NCBI GenBank assembly: GCA_017304675.1
Contig: JAFKLS010000017.1
Location: forward strand, 620,001-684,000
Length of the DNA stretch: 64,000 nucleotides
Source: Sphingobacteriia bacterium
GTDB taxonomy: Bacteria; Bacteroidota; Bacteroidia; Chitinophagales; Chitinophagaceae
Direction: 5' to 3'
Part shown: piece by piece, positions 50,602 through 59,282 of the stretch
How positions within the stretch are numbered: the stretch's first letter is position 1
Layout: each line of letters starts with the position of its first letter
The notes under the pieces: model-generated
Seen by the model: only the letters and a program-made list of their open reading frames with translations
The model's database searches: none
What the model was told of the DNA's origin: nothing
Program-made: the position numbers and the translations under genes

Positions 50602-51663
50602 TTAATTAGCTAATTGATCTAAGGTTTTTACTGCTTTTATTTTTACGAGACTGTTGGGCCTGGCAAATAATACACCGCTTACAACCACCGAATCGCCCGG
50701 ATTTACTCCGGATGTTACCTCTACAAAACCCGCTTCCCTAACCCCGGTTTCTACCGTTATAAACTTTGCTTTGCCATTTTTTACCACTATTAGCTGTTTG
50801 TCTTTATCGTCCGGAATAATAGAACCCGTAGGTACGAGTATGGCTTTATTATCTGTGTTTGCATCTAAGACCACTTTTACGAAAGCACCCGGATTAATTT
50901 TTACATTATCCAGAATGGCCCGTACTTTTAAATTGCGTGTGTTTTGATTTATCTGAGGCTCCGTAGCAATAATGGTTGCCAATGCTTTGGTTTGCTTTAA
51001 CTGATCTAATAAAATTGTCACCTTCTTGCCTTTTACAATCAGGCTGGTATATTTTTCGGGGATTACAAAATCTATTTTTACTTTATCTACCTGTTGTAAA
51101 GTGGCTATAATATTGGCGGGTGTAATGTAAGCGCCCGGGCTCACCTGCCTTAATCCCAAAACACCACTGAATGGTGCTTTAATAACAGTTTTTACCAGAA
51201 TAGATTCTGTATACTGAATATCGGCCTTATATCCGTTCACTGCACTCAATGCATTATCGTAATCAGATTGGTTTACACCACTTACCGATAATAATTTTCT
51301 CAGGCGCTCTTCATTTTTTTCTGCAAGGTCTAATTGTACTTTTGATTTATCCAGTTGCGCCCTAAGATCTGCATCGTACACTTTTGCTATAACAGTGCCT
51401 TGTGTAACATAAGCTCCTTCGGGTACGTTTAAATAAGTGAGCCTGCCGTTAATTTCCGGATGCAATTCAACATATTCATTGGCAACAACGGTTCCATTTG
51501 TTTCTACCCTGCTGGAGATGGATTTTGGTTGGGCCACCAGTACATCAACCAGTGCAGCGTTCTGCTGGGCTGATTTTACAGGTGCTGCTTTTTCTTCGTT
51601 TTTGCTTTTGCATCCAAGAAATGCAAACAATAAAGTAGCTGATAAAAAAGTAAGTTTCTGCAT
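50602..51663 (-). CDS. RND periplasmic adaptor (membrane fusion protein), lipoprotein
   Basis: A 353-residue HlyD/AcrA-like adaptor. The N-terminus is a lipoprotein signal (FLSATLLFAFLGC). It has the lipoyl half-motif (GRLTYLNVPEGAYVTQGTVI), alpha-hairpin (LRAQLDKSKVQLDLAEKNEE), second lipoyl half (IKAPFSGVLGLRQVSPGAYI), beta-barrel (FVIPEKYTSLIVKGKKVTIL) and membrane-proximal segment (ILVPTGSIIPDDKDKQLIVV). It couples the pump to an outer-membrane channel. First gene of the operon. Confidence 0.94.
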   Translation of the reverse strand: MQKLTFLSATLLFAFLGCKSKNEEKAAPVKSAQQNAALVDVLVAQPKSISSRVETNGTVVANEYVELHPEINGRLTYLNVPEGAYVTQGTVIAKVYDADLRAQLDKSKVQLDLAEKNEERLRKLLSVSGVNQSDYDNALSAVNGYKADIQYTESILVKTVIKAPFSGVLGLRQVSPGAYITPANIIATLQQVDKVKIDFVIPEKYTSLIVKGKKVTILLDQLKQTKALATIIATEPQINQNTRNLKVRAILDNVKINPGAFVKVVLDANTDNKAILVPTGSIIPDDKDKQLIVVKNGKAKFITVETGVREAGFVEVTSGVNPGDSVVVSGVLFARPNSLVKIKAVKTLDQLAN

Positions 51664-52241
51664 GTGCGGATATTTGCCAGTTTTTAATAGAGGGTGTGAA
51701 TATACTTAGAATTTGCAGCTTACTTTTACCGAACATAGAGAATGGTGGAATCGCCTGTTTTTATCGGTTAATCAATGAAATAACAATAACCTCGTGATTA
51801 AAAAATGCTGAAAATTATTGCGGTTAATATACACATGCCTGTGTTCTACATAACATACACCATTGCCCGATAAAGATTTGCCCGTCCGCTTGTTTATTTA
51901 TTTATCATGCTGCAAACTCGTTAGTTACAGGCTCTTTCAGAAACCTGAATAATATAACAAATTTGTACAATAAATCAAATCTCATGCAGCTTCGCATCCA
52001 TTTTTTAACCATGGCCGGTTAGAACTTTCCTTCAACCAGGCAAAGAAGCGTTAATCCTGCATCACCCGGCTATCAGCCAAAAAGCAGACGAGACAGTGCT
52101 TGCCGGTTTTTAGCATAACAGCGCAGAAAACACTATTGCCTAAAATTTTAGCTTAAATGCTAAAAAAATTAGTGTTTATAATTTAATTTCACCTACTTTT
52201 ATACCCGCATTAAATTTGAAATACTTTAAAATACATTCGTT
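51664..52241. other. Long intergenic region upstream of recA
   Basis: No open frame or RNA gene is convincing in this 578-base stretch between divergently transcribed operons. It contains a small hairpin TTTTAGC / GCTAAAA (52146-52152 with 52159-52165). A -7-like TAAATTTG at 52211-52218 precedes recA. The middle (51900-52130) is less AT-rich than the rest but has no start codon with a long frame. Confidence 0.55.
52211..52218 (+). promoter_or_regulatory. -7 element of recA
   Basis: TAAATTTG, a perfect TAnnTTTG, 24 bases before the recA ATG. The -33 partner is weak (TTTC near 52187). Confidence 0.45.
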
Positions 52242-53264
52242 ATGAGCAATGCAGACAAACTGAAAGCGCTTAAGTTAACCATAGACAAGATAGATAAGGA
52301 TTTTGGCAAAGGAAGTGTGATGATGATGAATGAGAAAGCTGAACGGGAAATGGAAGTGGTTAGCACCGGATCTATCGGGTTAGATATAGCTTTAGGTGTT
52401 GGCGGTGTACCCAAAGGCAGGATTATAGAGATCTATGGCCCTGAAAGCTCTGGTAAAACAACCATTGCCACACATATTATTGCCGAGGCTCAGAAAAAAG
52501 GAGGTATTTGCGCAATTATAGATGCGGAACACGCTTTTGATAGTACTTATGCTCAGAAATTAGGGGTTGATGTAGATAATCTCCTGATCTCTCAACCAGA
52601 CTACGGAGAGCAGGCTTTAGAAATAGCAGACCGTCTTATTCTTTCAGGCGCCTTGGATGTTGTAGTGATAGATTCTGTTGCGGCTTTGGTGCCTAAAGGC
52701 GAACTGGAAGGAGAAATGGGAGACAGTAAAATGGGATTACAGGCACGCTTAATGAGCCAAGCTCTCAGAAAACTAACTGCAACCATTAATAAAACCAATA
52801 CAGTTTGCATTTTTATTAATCAGCTACGCGAAAAAATAGGGGTAATGTTCGGTAACCCTGAAACAACTACAGGCGGTAATGCGCTTAAATTCTACGCATC
52901 TGTACGGTTAGATATACGCCGCATTTCTCAAATAAAAGATGGAGATGAAGCCATTGGTAACAGGGTAAAAGTAAAAGTGGTGAAAAATAAAGTGGCCCCT
53001 CCCTTTCGTCAGTCAGAATTCGACATCATTTTCGGAGAGGGTATCAGCAAGCTGGGCGAAATTATTGATATGGGGGTAGAACTGGGTATTGTACAAAAAA
53101 GCGGAAGCTGGTTCAGTTACGATAGTAATAAATTAGGGCAGGGAAGAGATGCTGTAAAGCAATTGTTACACGATAACCCCGAATTGGCCGGAGAAATTGA
53201 ACAAAAAATAAGGGCCAAGGTTATCAGTATGCAAACTGCCGGCAATACCCCTAAAGAAGAGTAA
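52242..53264 (+). CDS. recA: Recombinase RecA
   Basis: A 340-residue strand-exchange ATPase that pairs homologous DNA and triggers LexA cleavage. Walker A GPESSGKT at 66-73, [20 protein letters not shown], Walker [20 protein letters not shown], loop L1 [21 protein letters not shown]2 [20 protein letters not shown]. Complete. A terminator lies 29 bases downstream. Confidence 0.98.
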   Translation: MSNADKLKALKLTIDKIDKDFGKGSVMMMNEKAEREMEVVSTGSIGLDIALGVGGVPKGRIIEIYGPESSGKTTIATHIIAEAQKKGGICAIIDAEHAFDSTYAQKLGVDVDNLLISQPDYGEQALEIADRLILSGALDVVVIDSVAALVPKGELEGEMGDSKMGLQARLMSQALRKLTATINKTNTVCIFINQLREKIGVMFGNPETTTGGNALKFYASVRLDIRRISQIKDGDEAIGNRVKVKVVKNKVAPPFRQSEFDIIFGEGISKLGEIIDMGVELGIVQKSGSWFSYDSNKLGQGRDAVKQLLHDNPELAGEIEQKIRAKVISMQTAGNTPKEE

Positions 53265-53292
53265 ACATTTTTTTGGATACAGATTAGTAAGT

Positions 53293-53327
53293 AAAAGCCA
53301 TCTTGTTTAAAAACAGGATGGCTTTTT
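53293..53327 (+). terminator. Rho-independent terminator of recA
   Basis: AAAAGCCATC / GATGGCTTTT, a 10-bp stem with a 14-base loop, then T residues. Confidence 0.88.
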
Positions 53328-53434
53328 GTATTGAGTTGATTCTCCTTTCTTTAAGGGGTATTTATATAGGGTATTCTGCCTTATCTTCGATAAAGACCTT
53401 TTTGGTGCCTTGCTAACCGTATATAAGATTGTTA

Positions 53435-54631
53435 ATGAATGCAAAAACCTATATTCCGCCTTTAACAGGGATAAGAGCTATTGCCGCTTTCATGGTTTTT
53501 TTTCACCATGCCAACCAATTAGATTATCCGAGGCCTATTTTCAGGATATTCAATGAATTTCATACAGGGGTTGCTATTTTTTTTGTACTCAGTGGTTTTT
53601 TAATTGCACTTCGTTATTACGAAAACTGCGAAATTTCTTCTAACTGGTACAGGCGGTACATTAAAAATCGGATAGCACGTATTTACCCCATGTATTTTCT
53701 GATTACAGTGGCCACATTTGCAGTAGCTTATTGGTTAAACGATAATACGGTTTACAATAATTTTCCCTATCATCTCTTATTAATAATACTCAATATTTTT
53801 TTTATAAGAGGATTGTTCGATGATTTGAAATTTACCGGATTAAGTCAGGGGTGGACTTTAACCGTAGAAGAATGTTTTTATTTTTTAGCCCCCTTCTTTT
53901 TTATAAAAATTAAAAAGAATAAAAACAATCTCTGGAAAATACCTGGCGTATTGCTGTTAACCGGGATTATACTGGTTCTTATTTTTAGAAATCTTTCTTT
54001 TTATGGTTTTTATGGAAATTTTACATTTATGTTCCTGTACACATTCACAGGAAGGTGTATAGAGTTTTTCATAGGTATTGCTGTTGCAAGAATATGCTTG
54101 TTGCATTCAGAGAAAATTAAAAAGTTTGCATTTCCTGTTTATACCATCGGTGGTTTTTTGCTTGCTTGTACAGCAATTGGCATAATGGCTTCTTTACCAT
54201 TGTCTAAGGAATATCCTTTTGGCCAGTATCACCCTATAGGTATTATAAGCAATAATGTTATTTTACCATGTGGTGTAGCCTTATTGTTTTATGGCTTAAT
54301 TAATGAACACAGTCTTTTTAAAAAATTTCTTTCTACACCAACGATGCAGTTATTGGGTAAAAGCTCGTATATATTTTACCTGGTACATATTGGTTTTATT
54401 GCACACGCATCTAATAGTTGGGCACAGGGCGAAATAGATAAACTATACAACTGGTTGTACGATAAAGGGTGGGATTGGTTTCCAGACAATATAAATGGTA
54501 ATGTTATATCAACAGCCATAGTATTTATAATACTCAATATTGTATCTATTATTCTATATAAACTGATTGAACATCCGGTAAATGAATGGATAAGAAGATC
54601 TTCTTTTCTGGAGGGGAAAAACGCAGTATAG
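53435..54631 (+). CDS. OafA/YrhL-type membrane O-acyltransferase
   Basis: A 398-residue inner-membrane acyltransferase-3 family protein, from the ATG at 53435. About ten helices. The start PPLTGIRAIAAFMVFFHHAN holds the R-x10-H motif (His in FFHHAN) typical of this family, then GVAIFFVLSGFLIALRYYEN and KNRIARIYPMYFLITVATFA. The later GLSQGWTLTVEECFYFLAPF holds the WTLxxEExFY motif. Such enzymes move acetyl or other acyl groups onto sugars of surface glycans. It lies 23 bp before the first esterase gene and is probably the first gene of the esterase/beta-barrel locus. Confidence 0.9.
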   Translation: MNAKTYIPPLTGIRAIAAFMVFFHHANQLDYPRPIFRIFNEFHTGVAIFFVLSGFLIALRYYENCEISSNWYRRYIKNRIARIYPMYFLITVATFAVAYWLNDNTVYNNFPYHLLLIILNIFFIRGLFDDLKFTGLSQGWTLTVEECFYFLAPFFFIKIKKNKNNLWKIPGVLLLTGIILVLIFRNLSFYGFYGNFTFMFLYTFTGRCIEFFIGIAVARICLLHSEKIKKFAFPVYTIGGFLLACTAIGIMASLPLSKEYPFGQYHPIGIISNNVILPCGVALLFYGLINEHSLFKKFLSTPTMQLLGKSSYIFYLVHIGFIAHASNSWAQGEIDKLYNWLYDKGWDWFPDNINGNVISTAIVFIILNIVSIILYKLIEHPVNEWIRRSSFLEGKNAV

Positions 54632-54654
54632 AAGAATGAAATATACTCTAAGCA

Positions 54655-56019
54655 ATGCAGCCTATGCATTCAACTATTTTTAAAATATTATTGTGTACTT
54701 TCTTTATTGCACAGCAACAAAGTAGTAATGCGTTTGTTTCAAATAAACCAATTACAGCAAAAGAAGAAAATGTAACGTTTAAAATTATACCCGGAACAAA
54801 AGATGCTGTATTCAGAAAAACAAAACCACGGTATACGGTTAAAATAGAAAGTACGTACAAAGAGAAACAGTCGGGCACATTTTCTTATATCTTAACAGAC
54901 GCCAAGCACCAGTTTATTGCAAAAGGAACAGCAAATCTGAACATTGGTAAAATGGCTTCGGTTAGTTTACCTGTTGAATTGCCGGTTACTGAACCCGGCT
55001 TTTACGAGTTTACGGCAATGATCAACATAGATTATTATGAAGATACTGTAAGAAACGTTTGTGCATACCAGCCTGAACGGATTAACACCCCTCTTCACAA
55101 ACCAGCCGACTTTGATGCTTTTTGGGATAAAACAAAACAGGAATTGGCGAAAGTGCCTCCTGCTTATGTTGTAACCAGGAGTAATGAAAAATCTGACTAT
55201 GCACATGATGTGTACCTTGTAGAAATGCAGTCGCTGGATACGGTTAAAGTTTACGGATGGCTAACCGTTCCCAAGCTTAAAAAAAACTATCCGGTACTGT
55301 TAGCCTTACCAGGTTACAGGGTAGAACTTAAACCGCAGTTGCCTGATGAGTTTGCCATTTTCGCACTCAATATAAGAGGCATTCATCCGAGCACAGAAAG
55401 GATCGATCCAAAGAATACAGAATATAACCTGTATAACATACAGGATAAGAATAAATACATTTATCGCGGTGCGTATATGGATTGTATACGTGCAGTAGAT
55501 TTTATTTCCTCTCATGCTTATATGGGTTTAGATGTGTCTCGTATAGCTGTAGGGGGCGGTAGCCAGGGTGCTGCGTTGGCCATTGCATTATGTGGATTGG
55601 ATAACAGAGTGTCGTGCTGTGTTGCCGATAATCCCATTTATTGCGATATGCATACTACTTACGAAATTAATACAAAAGGCAGATCGGTCTCTTGGCCATT
55701 CAGCAGGTTTATTGAATATGTAAAATACAAGCCTAATGTGCATATAGATAATATCATCGCTGTATTGGATTACTTCGATCCCCAAAATTTTGCATCAAAC
55801 GTACAATGCCCGGTATTGGTTGGCGTTGGTTCTTTAGATAACCTGGCCCCGCCGGTTACCATTTTTTCTATGTACAATAAATTAAATGCGAAAGCGAAGA
55901 GTGGAAGTGAGATATATGTTTTTCCAGATAAAGCCCATGAAGTGAACATTCATCATGGCAAGTTTAGAAATATCTGGATGCTGGAAAAACTTGTTACCAA
56001 ACATGAATATGCAAGATGA
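54655..56019 (+). CDS. Secreted CE7/AXE1-type acetyl esterase 1
   Basis: A 454-residue exported alpha/beta-hydrolase. Signal peptide within residues 1-26. An N-terminal beta-sandwich (about 35-140) ends FTAMINIDYYEDTVRN. The hydrolase domain starts at TPLHKPADFDAFWDKTKQEL, with VKVYGWLTVPKLKKNYPVLL. The triad is complete: Ser303 in GGGSQGAALA, Asp395 in VGSLDNLAPP, His428 in DKAHEV. This is the acetylxylan esterase / cephalosporin-deacetylase (CE7) fold, but with a signal and extra domain. It likely removes acetyl groups from an extracellular substrate. Overlaps the barrel gene by 4 bp. Confidence 0.9.
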   Translation: MQPMHSTIFKILLCTFFIAQQQSSNAFVSNKPITAKEENVTFKIIPGTKDAVFRKTKPRYTVKIESTYKEKQSGTFSYILTDAKHQFIAKGTANLNIGKMASVSLPVELPVTEPGFYEFTAMINIDYYEDTVRNVCAYQPERINTPLHKPADFDAFWDKTKQELAKVPPAYVVTRSNEKSDYAHDVYLVEMQSLDTVKVYGWLTVPKLKKNYPVLLALPGYRVELKPQLPDEFAIFALNIRGIHPSTERIDPKNTEYNLYNIQDKNKYIYRGAYMDCIRAVDFISSHAYMGLDVSRIAVGGGSQGAALAIALCGLDNRVSCCVADNPIYCDMHTTYEINTKGRSVSWPFSRFIEYVKYKPNVHIDNIIAVLDYFDPQNFASNVQCPVLVGVGSLDNLAPPVTIFSMYNKLNAKAKSGSEIYVFPDKAHEVNIHHGKFRNIWMLEKLVTKHEYAR

Positions 56020-56840
56020 AAAAAATTGGTATTACCATATTGCTTATTTCTGCTGTAATGCAATCTTATGCAGGTTGGCCCATTGGTAAAGGGCGCAGCC
56101 TTACAGCACTTACTTACGATTGGTTCAGGTCTGCCAAGTATTTCGACGGGCAGGGAAAGCTTCAAAATATTGGTGGGCCTAACGATTATTTTTCCTCAGG
56201 GTTCGTATCCCTCAGTTATACCTACGGCCTTAAACGCCGTGCAGATTTTAGTGTATCTATTCCTTTTCTTACACAAAAATCTATCTCATCAGGAACGGTT
56301 TATGAAAGGGCTGGCTTTGGAGATGTACAGGTAGGGGTTACTTTTCATAAAGAAAATACAGATTATACCAAATCATTCTCCGTACAATTCCTAGGTATTA
56401 TACCATTGTACAGTAATGCCGATGAAAAATTATTACTCGGGTATCAGAGTTTGGGCGCCATGATAAATTTTAATTATTCCATACTGCCAAAATTTTTAAA
56501 ATCAGGCTACTTGATTTTTGATGCCGGGTACAAACAATATTTTGCCAGCGATGGCCCCAGCCAATTTTCTTATACCGCCACAATTGGCTCTTCGATTGAT
56601 AAATTTAACCAGTTGATTGGTTCCATAGGCGGCGTAAGCTCTTTCAGTATCAACAAACAGTTCAGCTTATTAAACCCCAGTGTGGTTAAAAATTTTACTT
56701 CTATTAATGCCACAGCCACTTATGGAAGAAGAATTACTAGAACTTTTTCTCTTTACCTCTCCGGAAATATAATTGTTTGGGGGGTAAATACAGGGCAGGG
56801 TGCAGGTATTGGCCTCTCTGCATCTTTAAGAATACCGTAA
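56016..56840 (+). CDS. Small outer-membrane beta-barrel protein 1
   Basis: A 274-residue exported protein starting in the esterase stop codon (ATGA). Signal peptide (MKKIGITILLISAVMQSYA), then AGWPIGKGRSLTALTYDWFR. Alternating strands (SLSYTYGLKRRADFSVSIPF, DVQVGVTFHKENTDYTKSFS, IATATYGRRITRTFSLYL-type end, SASLRIP) fit a 12- or 14-stranded barrel. AGWPIG after the signal recurs as AGFPIG and AGFPLG in the two paralogues. Role unknown; possibly a channel or export partner for the paired esterase. Confidence 0.82.
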   Translation: MKKIGITILLISAVMQSYAGWPIGKGRSLTALTYDWFRSAKYFDGQGKLQNIGGPNDYFSSGFVSLSYTYGLKRRADFSVSIPFLTQKSISSGTVYERAGFGDVQVGVTFHKENTDYTKSFSVQFLGIIPLYSNADEKLLLGYQSLGAMINFNYSILPKFLKSGYLIFDAGYKQYFASDGPSQFSYTATIGSSIDKFNQLIGSIGGVSSFSINKQFSLLNPSVVKNFTSINATATYGRRITRTFSLYLSGNIIVWGVNTGQGAGIGLSASLRIP

Positions 56841-56894
56841 CGAACAAAATAGAAATCTGTTTTCTGCGTTATTACATTATAATCCGTAAGCCCG

Positions 56895-58370
56895 ATGGTT
56901 TTGTTTGCAAAAAGAAAACAAATTACGAACAGGATATTGCTATCATCTATAGCCATACCGGCATTGCTGGTGGCCAGTATCCATACATTTGCGCAACACA
57001 CATCCAATCAACCTACCCAGAACGTAAATATTCCGGAACAATTTAAAAGGCAGCAAAAAGAAAAGCTGGATAACAAAGAAGAAAAAAAGGAAGTAAAAGA
57101 AATACGGGTTGAACCTGTAGACCTTAAGTACACCGTAACACCTTTTAAACAGGATTGTATTTATTTAGATCAGGATGATCCTGGTTTTTTTGTTGAATTG
57201 AAGAATATGCATAAAGACGAAGGGCAGAAAGGCAATATGGTGGTTACGGTGCAGGATAATACTAACGGAAAGAAGTTAATGACCCTTACATACGACCTTT
57301 CTTTTCAACGCAATCAAACCATTACAACAAAGGTTGCTTTTGGTCCGGGCAAATTGCCAACGGGCTTTTATAAAATATCCATGGTGTTAGACCTGGATTA
57401 TTACGGCGATACTTTGATCTATATGATTGGTATTAATCCTGAAAAAATATATGCACCTATAAAAAAACCAAAAGACTTTGATGCTTTTTGGGCACAGGCA
57501 AGGAACGAGTTAGAACAGATCAATCCCAATTATAAGGTTACGGAAATACCGGAACTTACTACCAAGCATATGAAAACCTACCTGGTAGAATTTAAATCAT
57601 TGGGAAATGCTACCATTAGGGGGTGGCTTACAGTACCTCGTGAAAAAAAACATTATCCGGTGGTGTATTTAATGCCTGGTTATGGAATAGAATTACAACC
57701 AGATATTGCTGTAAGAAGAGACTTTGCAGTATTTAGGCTTAACATACGGGGTGTAGGCAATAGCGCCGATAATGTGCATTTGTCAGACGATAAGTATATG
57801 CTCTACAACATAAATAATAAGTACCGTTATATTTACCGGGGTGCTTATATGGATTGTTTAAGGGGGTTTGATTTTTTATATACTCATCCCGAGTTAGGGA
57901 TTAACATAAACAAAATATGCGTTAATGGCGGAAGCCAGGGGGCAACCCTTGCTTTAGCAGTAGCGGCTTTTGATGACAGAGTGAAAGCTTGTGCTGTAGA
58001 GTTTCCCCTATTCTCCAATTTACGAAGTGAGTTTCAATTTCAATCCTGGCAGGGAAAACAAACCTTTCCGCTAAAAGACTTTATTAATTATACCAGCGAC
58101 AGCCGAAACCGGCTGGCGTTAGACGACCTGCTGAATATGTGGGATTATTTTGATGTGCAGAATTTTTCTCAAAAGATCAAATGCCCTTTATTAATGGGGG
58201 TAGCGTTGAGAGATAAATTTGTTCCGCCACAATCAATTTTCTCTGTATACAATCAGGTAGCTTCAAAGATTAAAGAAATAAAAGTAAATCCGTATAAAGA
58301 CCATGAAATGGATTTTGCATACTTTATGTTTGAGGATCTATGGATAAGGGAGCAATTACGGGTTCCTTAA
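56895..58370 (+). CDS. Secreted CE7/AXE1-type acetyl esterase 2
   Basis: A 491-residue paralogue of esterase 1. It has a longer charged linker after the signal (KRQQKEKLDNKEEKKEVKEI, residues 51-70), then the beta-sandwich (about 75-185) and hydrolase domain starting IYAPIKKPKDFDAFW. All triad residues are present: Ser347 in NGGSQGATLAL, Asp440 in ALRDKFVPP, His470 in YKDHEMDF. Conserved blocks RGWLTVP, YLMPGYGIEL and RGVGNSADN match the CE7 fold. It lies 54 bp after barrel 1. Confidence 0.9.
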   Translation: MVLFAKRKQITNRILLSSIAIPALLVASIHTFAQHTSNQPTQNVNIPEQFKRQQKEKLDNKEEKKEVKEIRVEPVDLKYTVTPFKQDCIYLDQDDPGFFVELKNMHKDEGQKGNMVVTVQDNTNGKKLMTLTYDLSFQRNQTITTKVAFGPGKLPTGFYKISMVLDLDYYGDTLIYMIGINPEKIYAPIKKPKDFDAFWAQARNELEQINPNYKVTEIPELTTKHMKTYLVEFKSLGNATIRGWLTVPREKKHYPVVYLMPGYGIELQPDIAVRRDFAVFRLNIRGVGNSADNVHLSDDKYMLYNINNKYRYIYRGAYMDCLRGFDFLYTHPELGININKICVNGGSQGATLALAVAAFDDRVKACAVEFPLFSNLRSEFQFQSWQGKQTFPLKDFINYTSDSRNRLALDDLLNMWDYFDVQNFSQKIKCPLLMGVALRDKFVPPQSIFSVYNQVASKIKEIKVNPYKDHEMDFAYFMFEDLWIREQLRVP

Positions 58371-58376
58371 ATCATC

Positions 58377-59207
58377 ATGAAAAAAACGGCCCTACATATT
58401 ATAATGTTTATAACAGGCACATTGCTATATGCGCATGCCTATGCGGGATTTCCTATTGGCAAATTCAGGCATGTGGTGGTGGTAAGTTACATATATGGTA
58501 CTACCAATAAAGCCTGGGACAGTACAGGAACATTAAAAGAATTCAGTAACAACGGAAGGTTTACTTCTAATTTTTTCAGCACTTATTTCGGGTATGGCTT
58601 AACCAGAAAAGTAGACATTTTTGTTTCACTTCCTTTTGTTTCTAATGCTTACAGGGAAACAAATTTGGCACAGGCCAATTCAGGTTTTGGAGACTTGAAT
58701 GTTGGGATGACGTATTACATAGAACACTTCGACTATTCAAAATATGTATCGATAAGTGTTGCATTAATAGCACCCATGTACACCAATAACCTTAAACCTT
58801 ATATTGGCTATGCAGAGTCTGGAGTAGAAGGCAAATTCAATTTTTCAGGTTATAGTAAATCTGGCTGGAAGAATACTTATTATGACCTTCAGTTTGGAGG
58901 CAGAAGATACAATACATACCTGGGGCCTACACAGGTATTTGCCAGCGGTTTGTTCGGCTTCCCAACAGGGTACAGAACAGGGATGAATTTTCAGGTAGAA
59001 TGGTTGAAATCTTTTAGCAACGATAAATCTTTTAATGCAATAGACTTGCAGCTAAACAGGGATTTTACTTATGTTAAAGGGGGAATTAATTTTAGTTACA
59101 GAATTAATCCTAATGCTTCTTTATATTTCAATATATATTCTTTTTTAACTGGAAAGAATACGGGTCAAAGTACCGGAGCTTCCCTTTCAACCATTTTCAA
59201 ATTTTAA
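58377..59207 (+). CDS. Small outer-membrane beta-barrel protein 2
   Basis: A 276-residue exported paralogue of barrel 1, 6 bp after esterase 2. Signal peptide (MKKTALHIIMFITGTLLYAH), then AGFPIGKFRHVVVVSYIYGT. Strand blocks: GRFTSNFFSTYFGYGLTRKV, FGDLNVGMTYYIEHFDYSKY, GMNFQVEWLKSFSNDKSFNA, INFSYRINPNASLYFNIYSF. Ends with a Phe-terminated strand (STIFKF), like many outer-membrane barrels. Function unknown. Confidence 0.82.
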   Translation: MKKTALHIIMFITGTLLYAHAYAGFPIGKFRHVVVVSYIYGTTNKAWDSTGTLKEFSNNGRFTSNFFSTYFGYGLTRKVDIFVSLPFVSNAYRETNLAQANSGFGDLNVGMTYYIEHFDYSKYVSISVALIAPMYTNNLKPYIGYAESGVEGKFNFSGYSKSGWKNTYYDLQFGGRRYNTYLGPTQVFASGLFGFPTGYRTGMNFQVEWLKSFSNDKSFNAIDLQLNRDFTYVKGGINFSYRINPNASLYFNIYSFLTGKNTGQSTGASLSTIFKF

Positions 59208-59282
59208 GTTGTTAAAAAATAACCTGCCGGTTATAGTATATAATTTCTTCCTGAAATTTGCGTTAATAAAAAAAATCAATTC

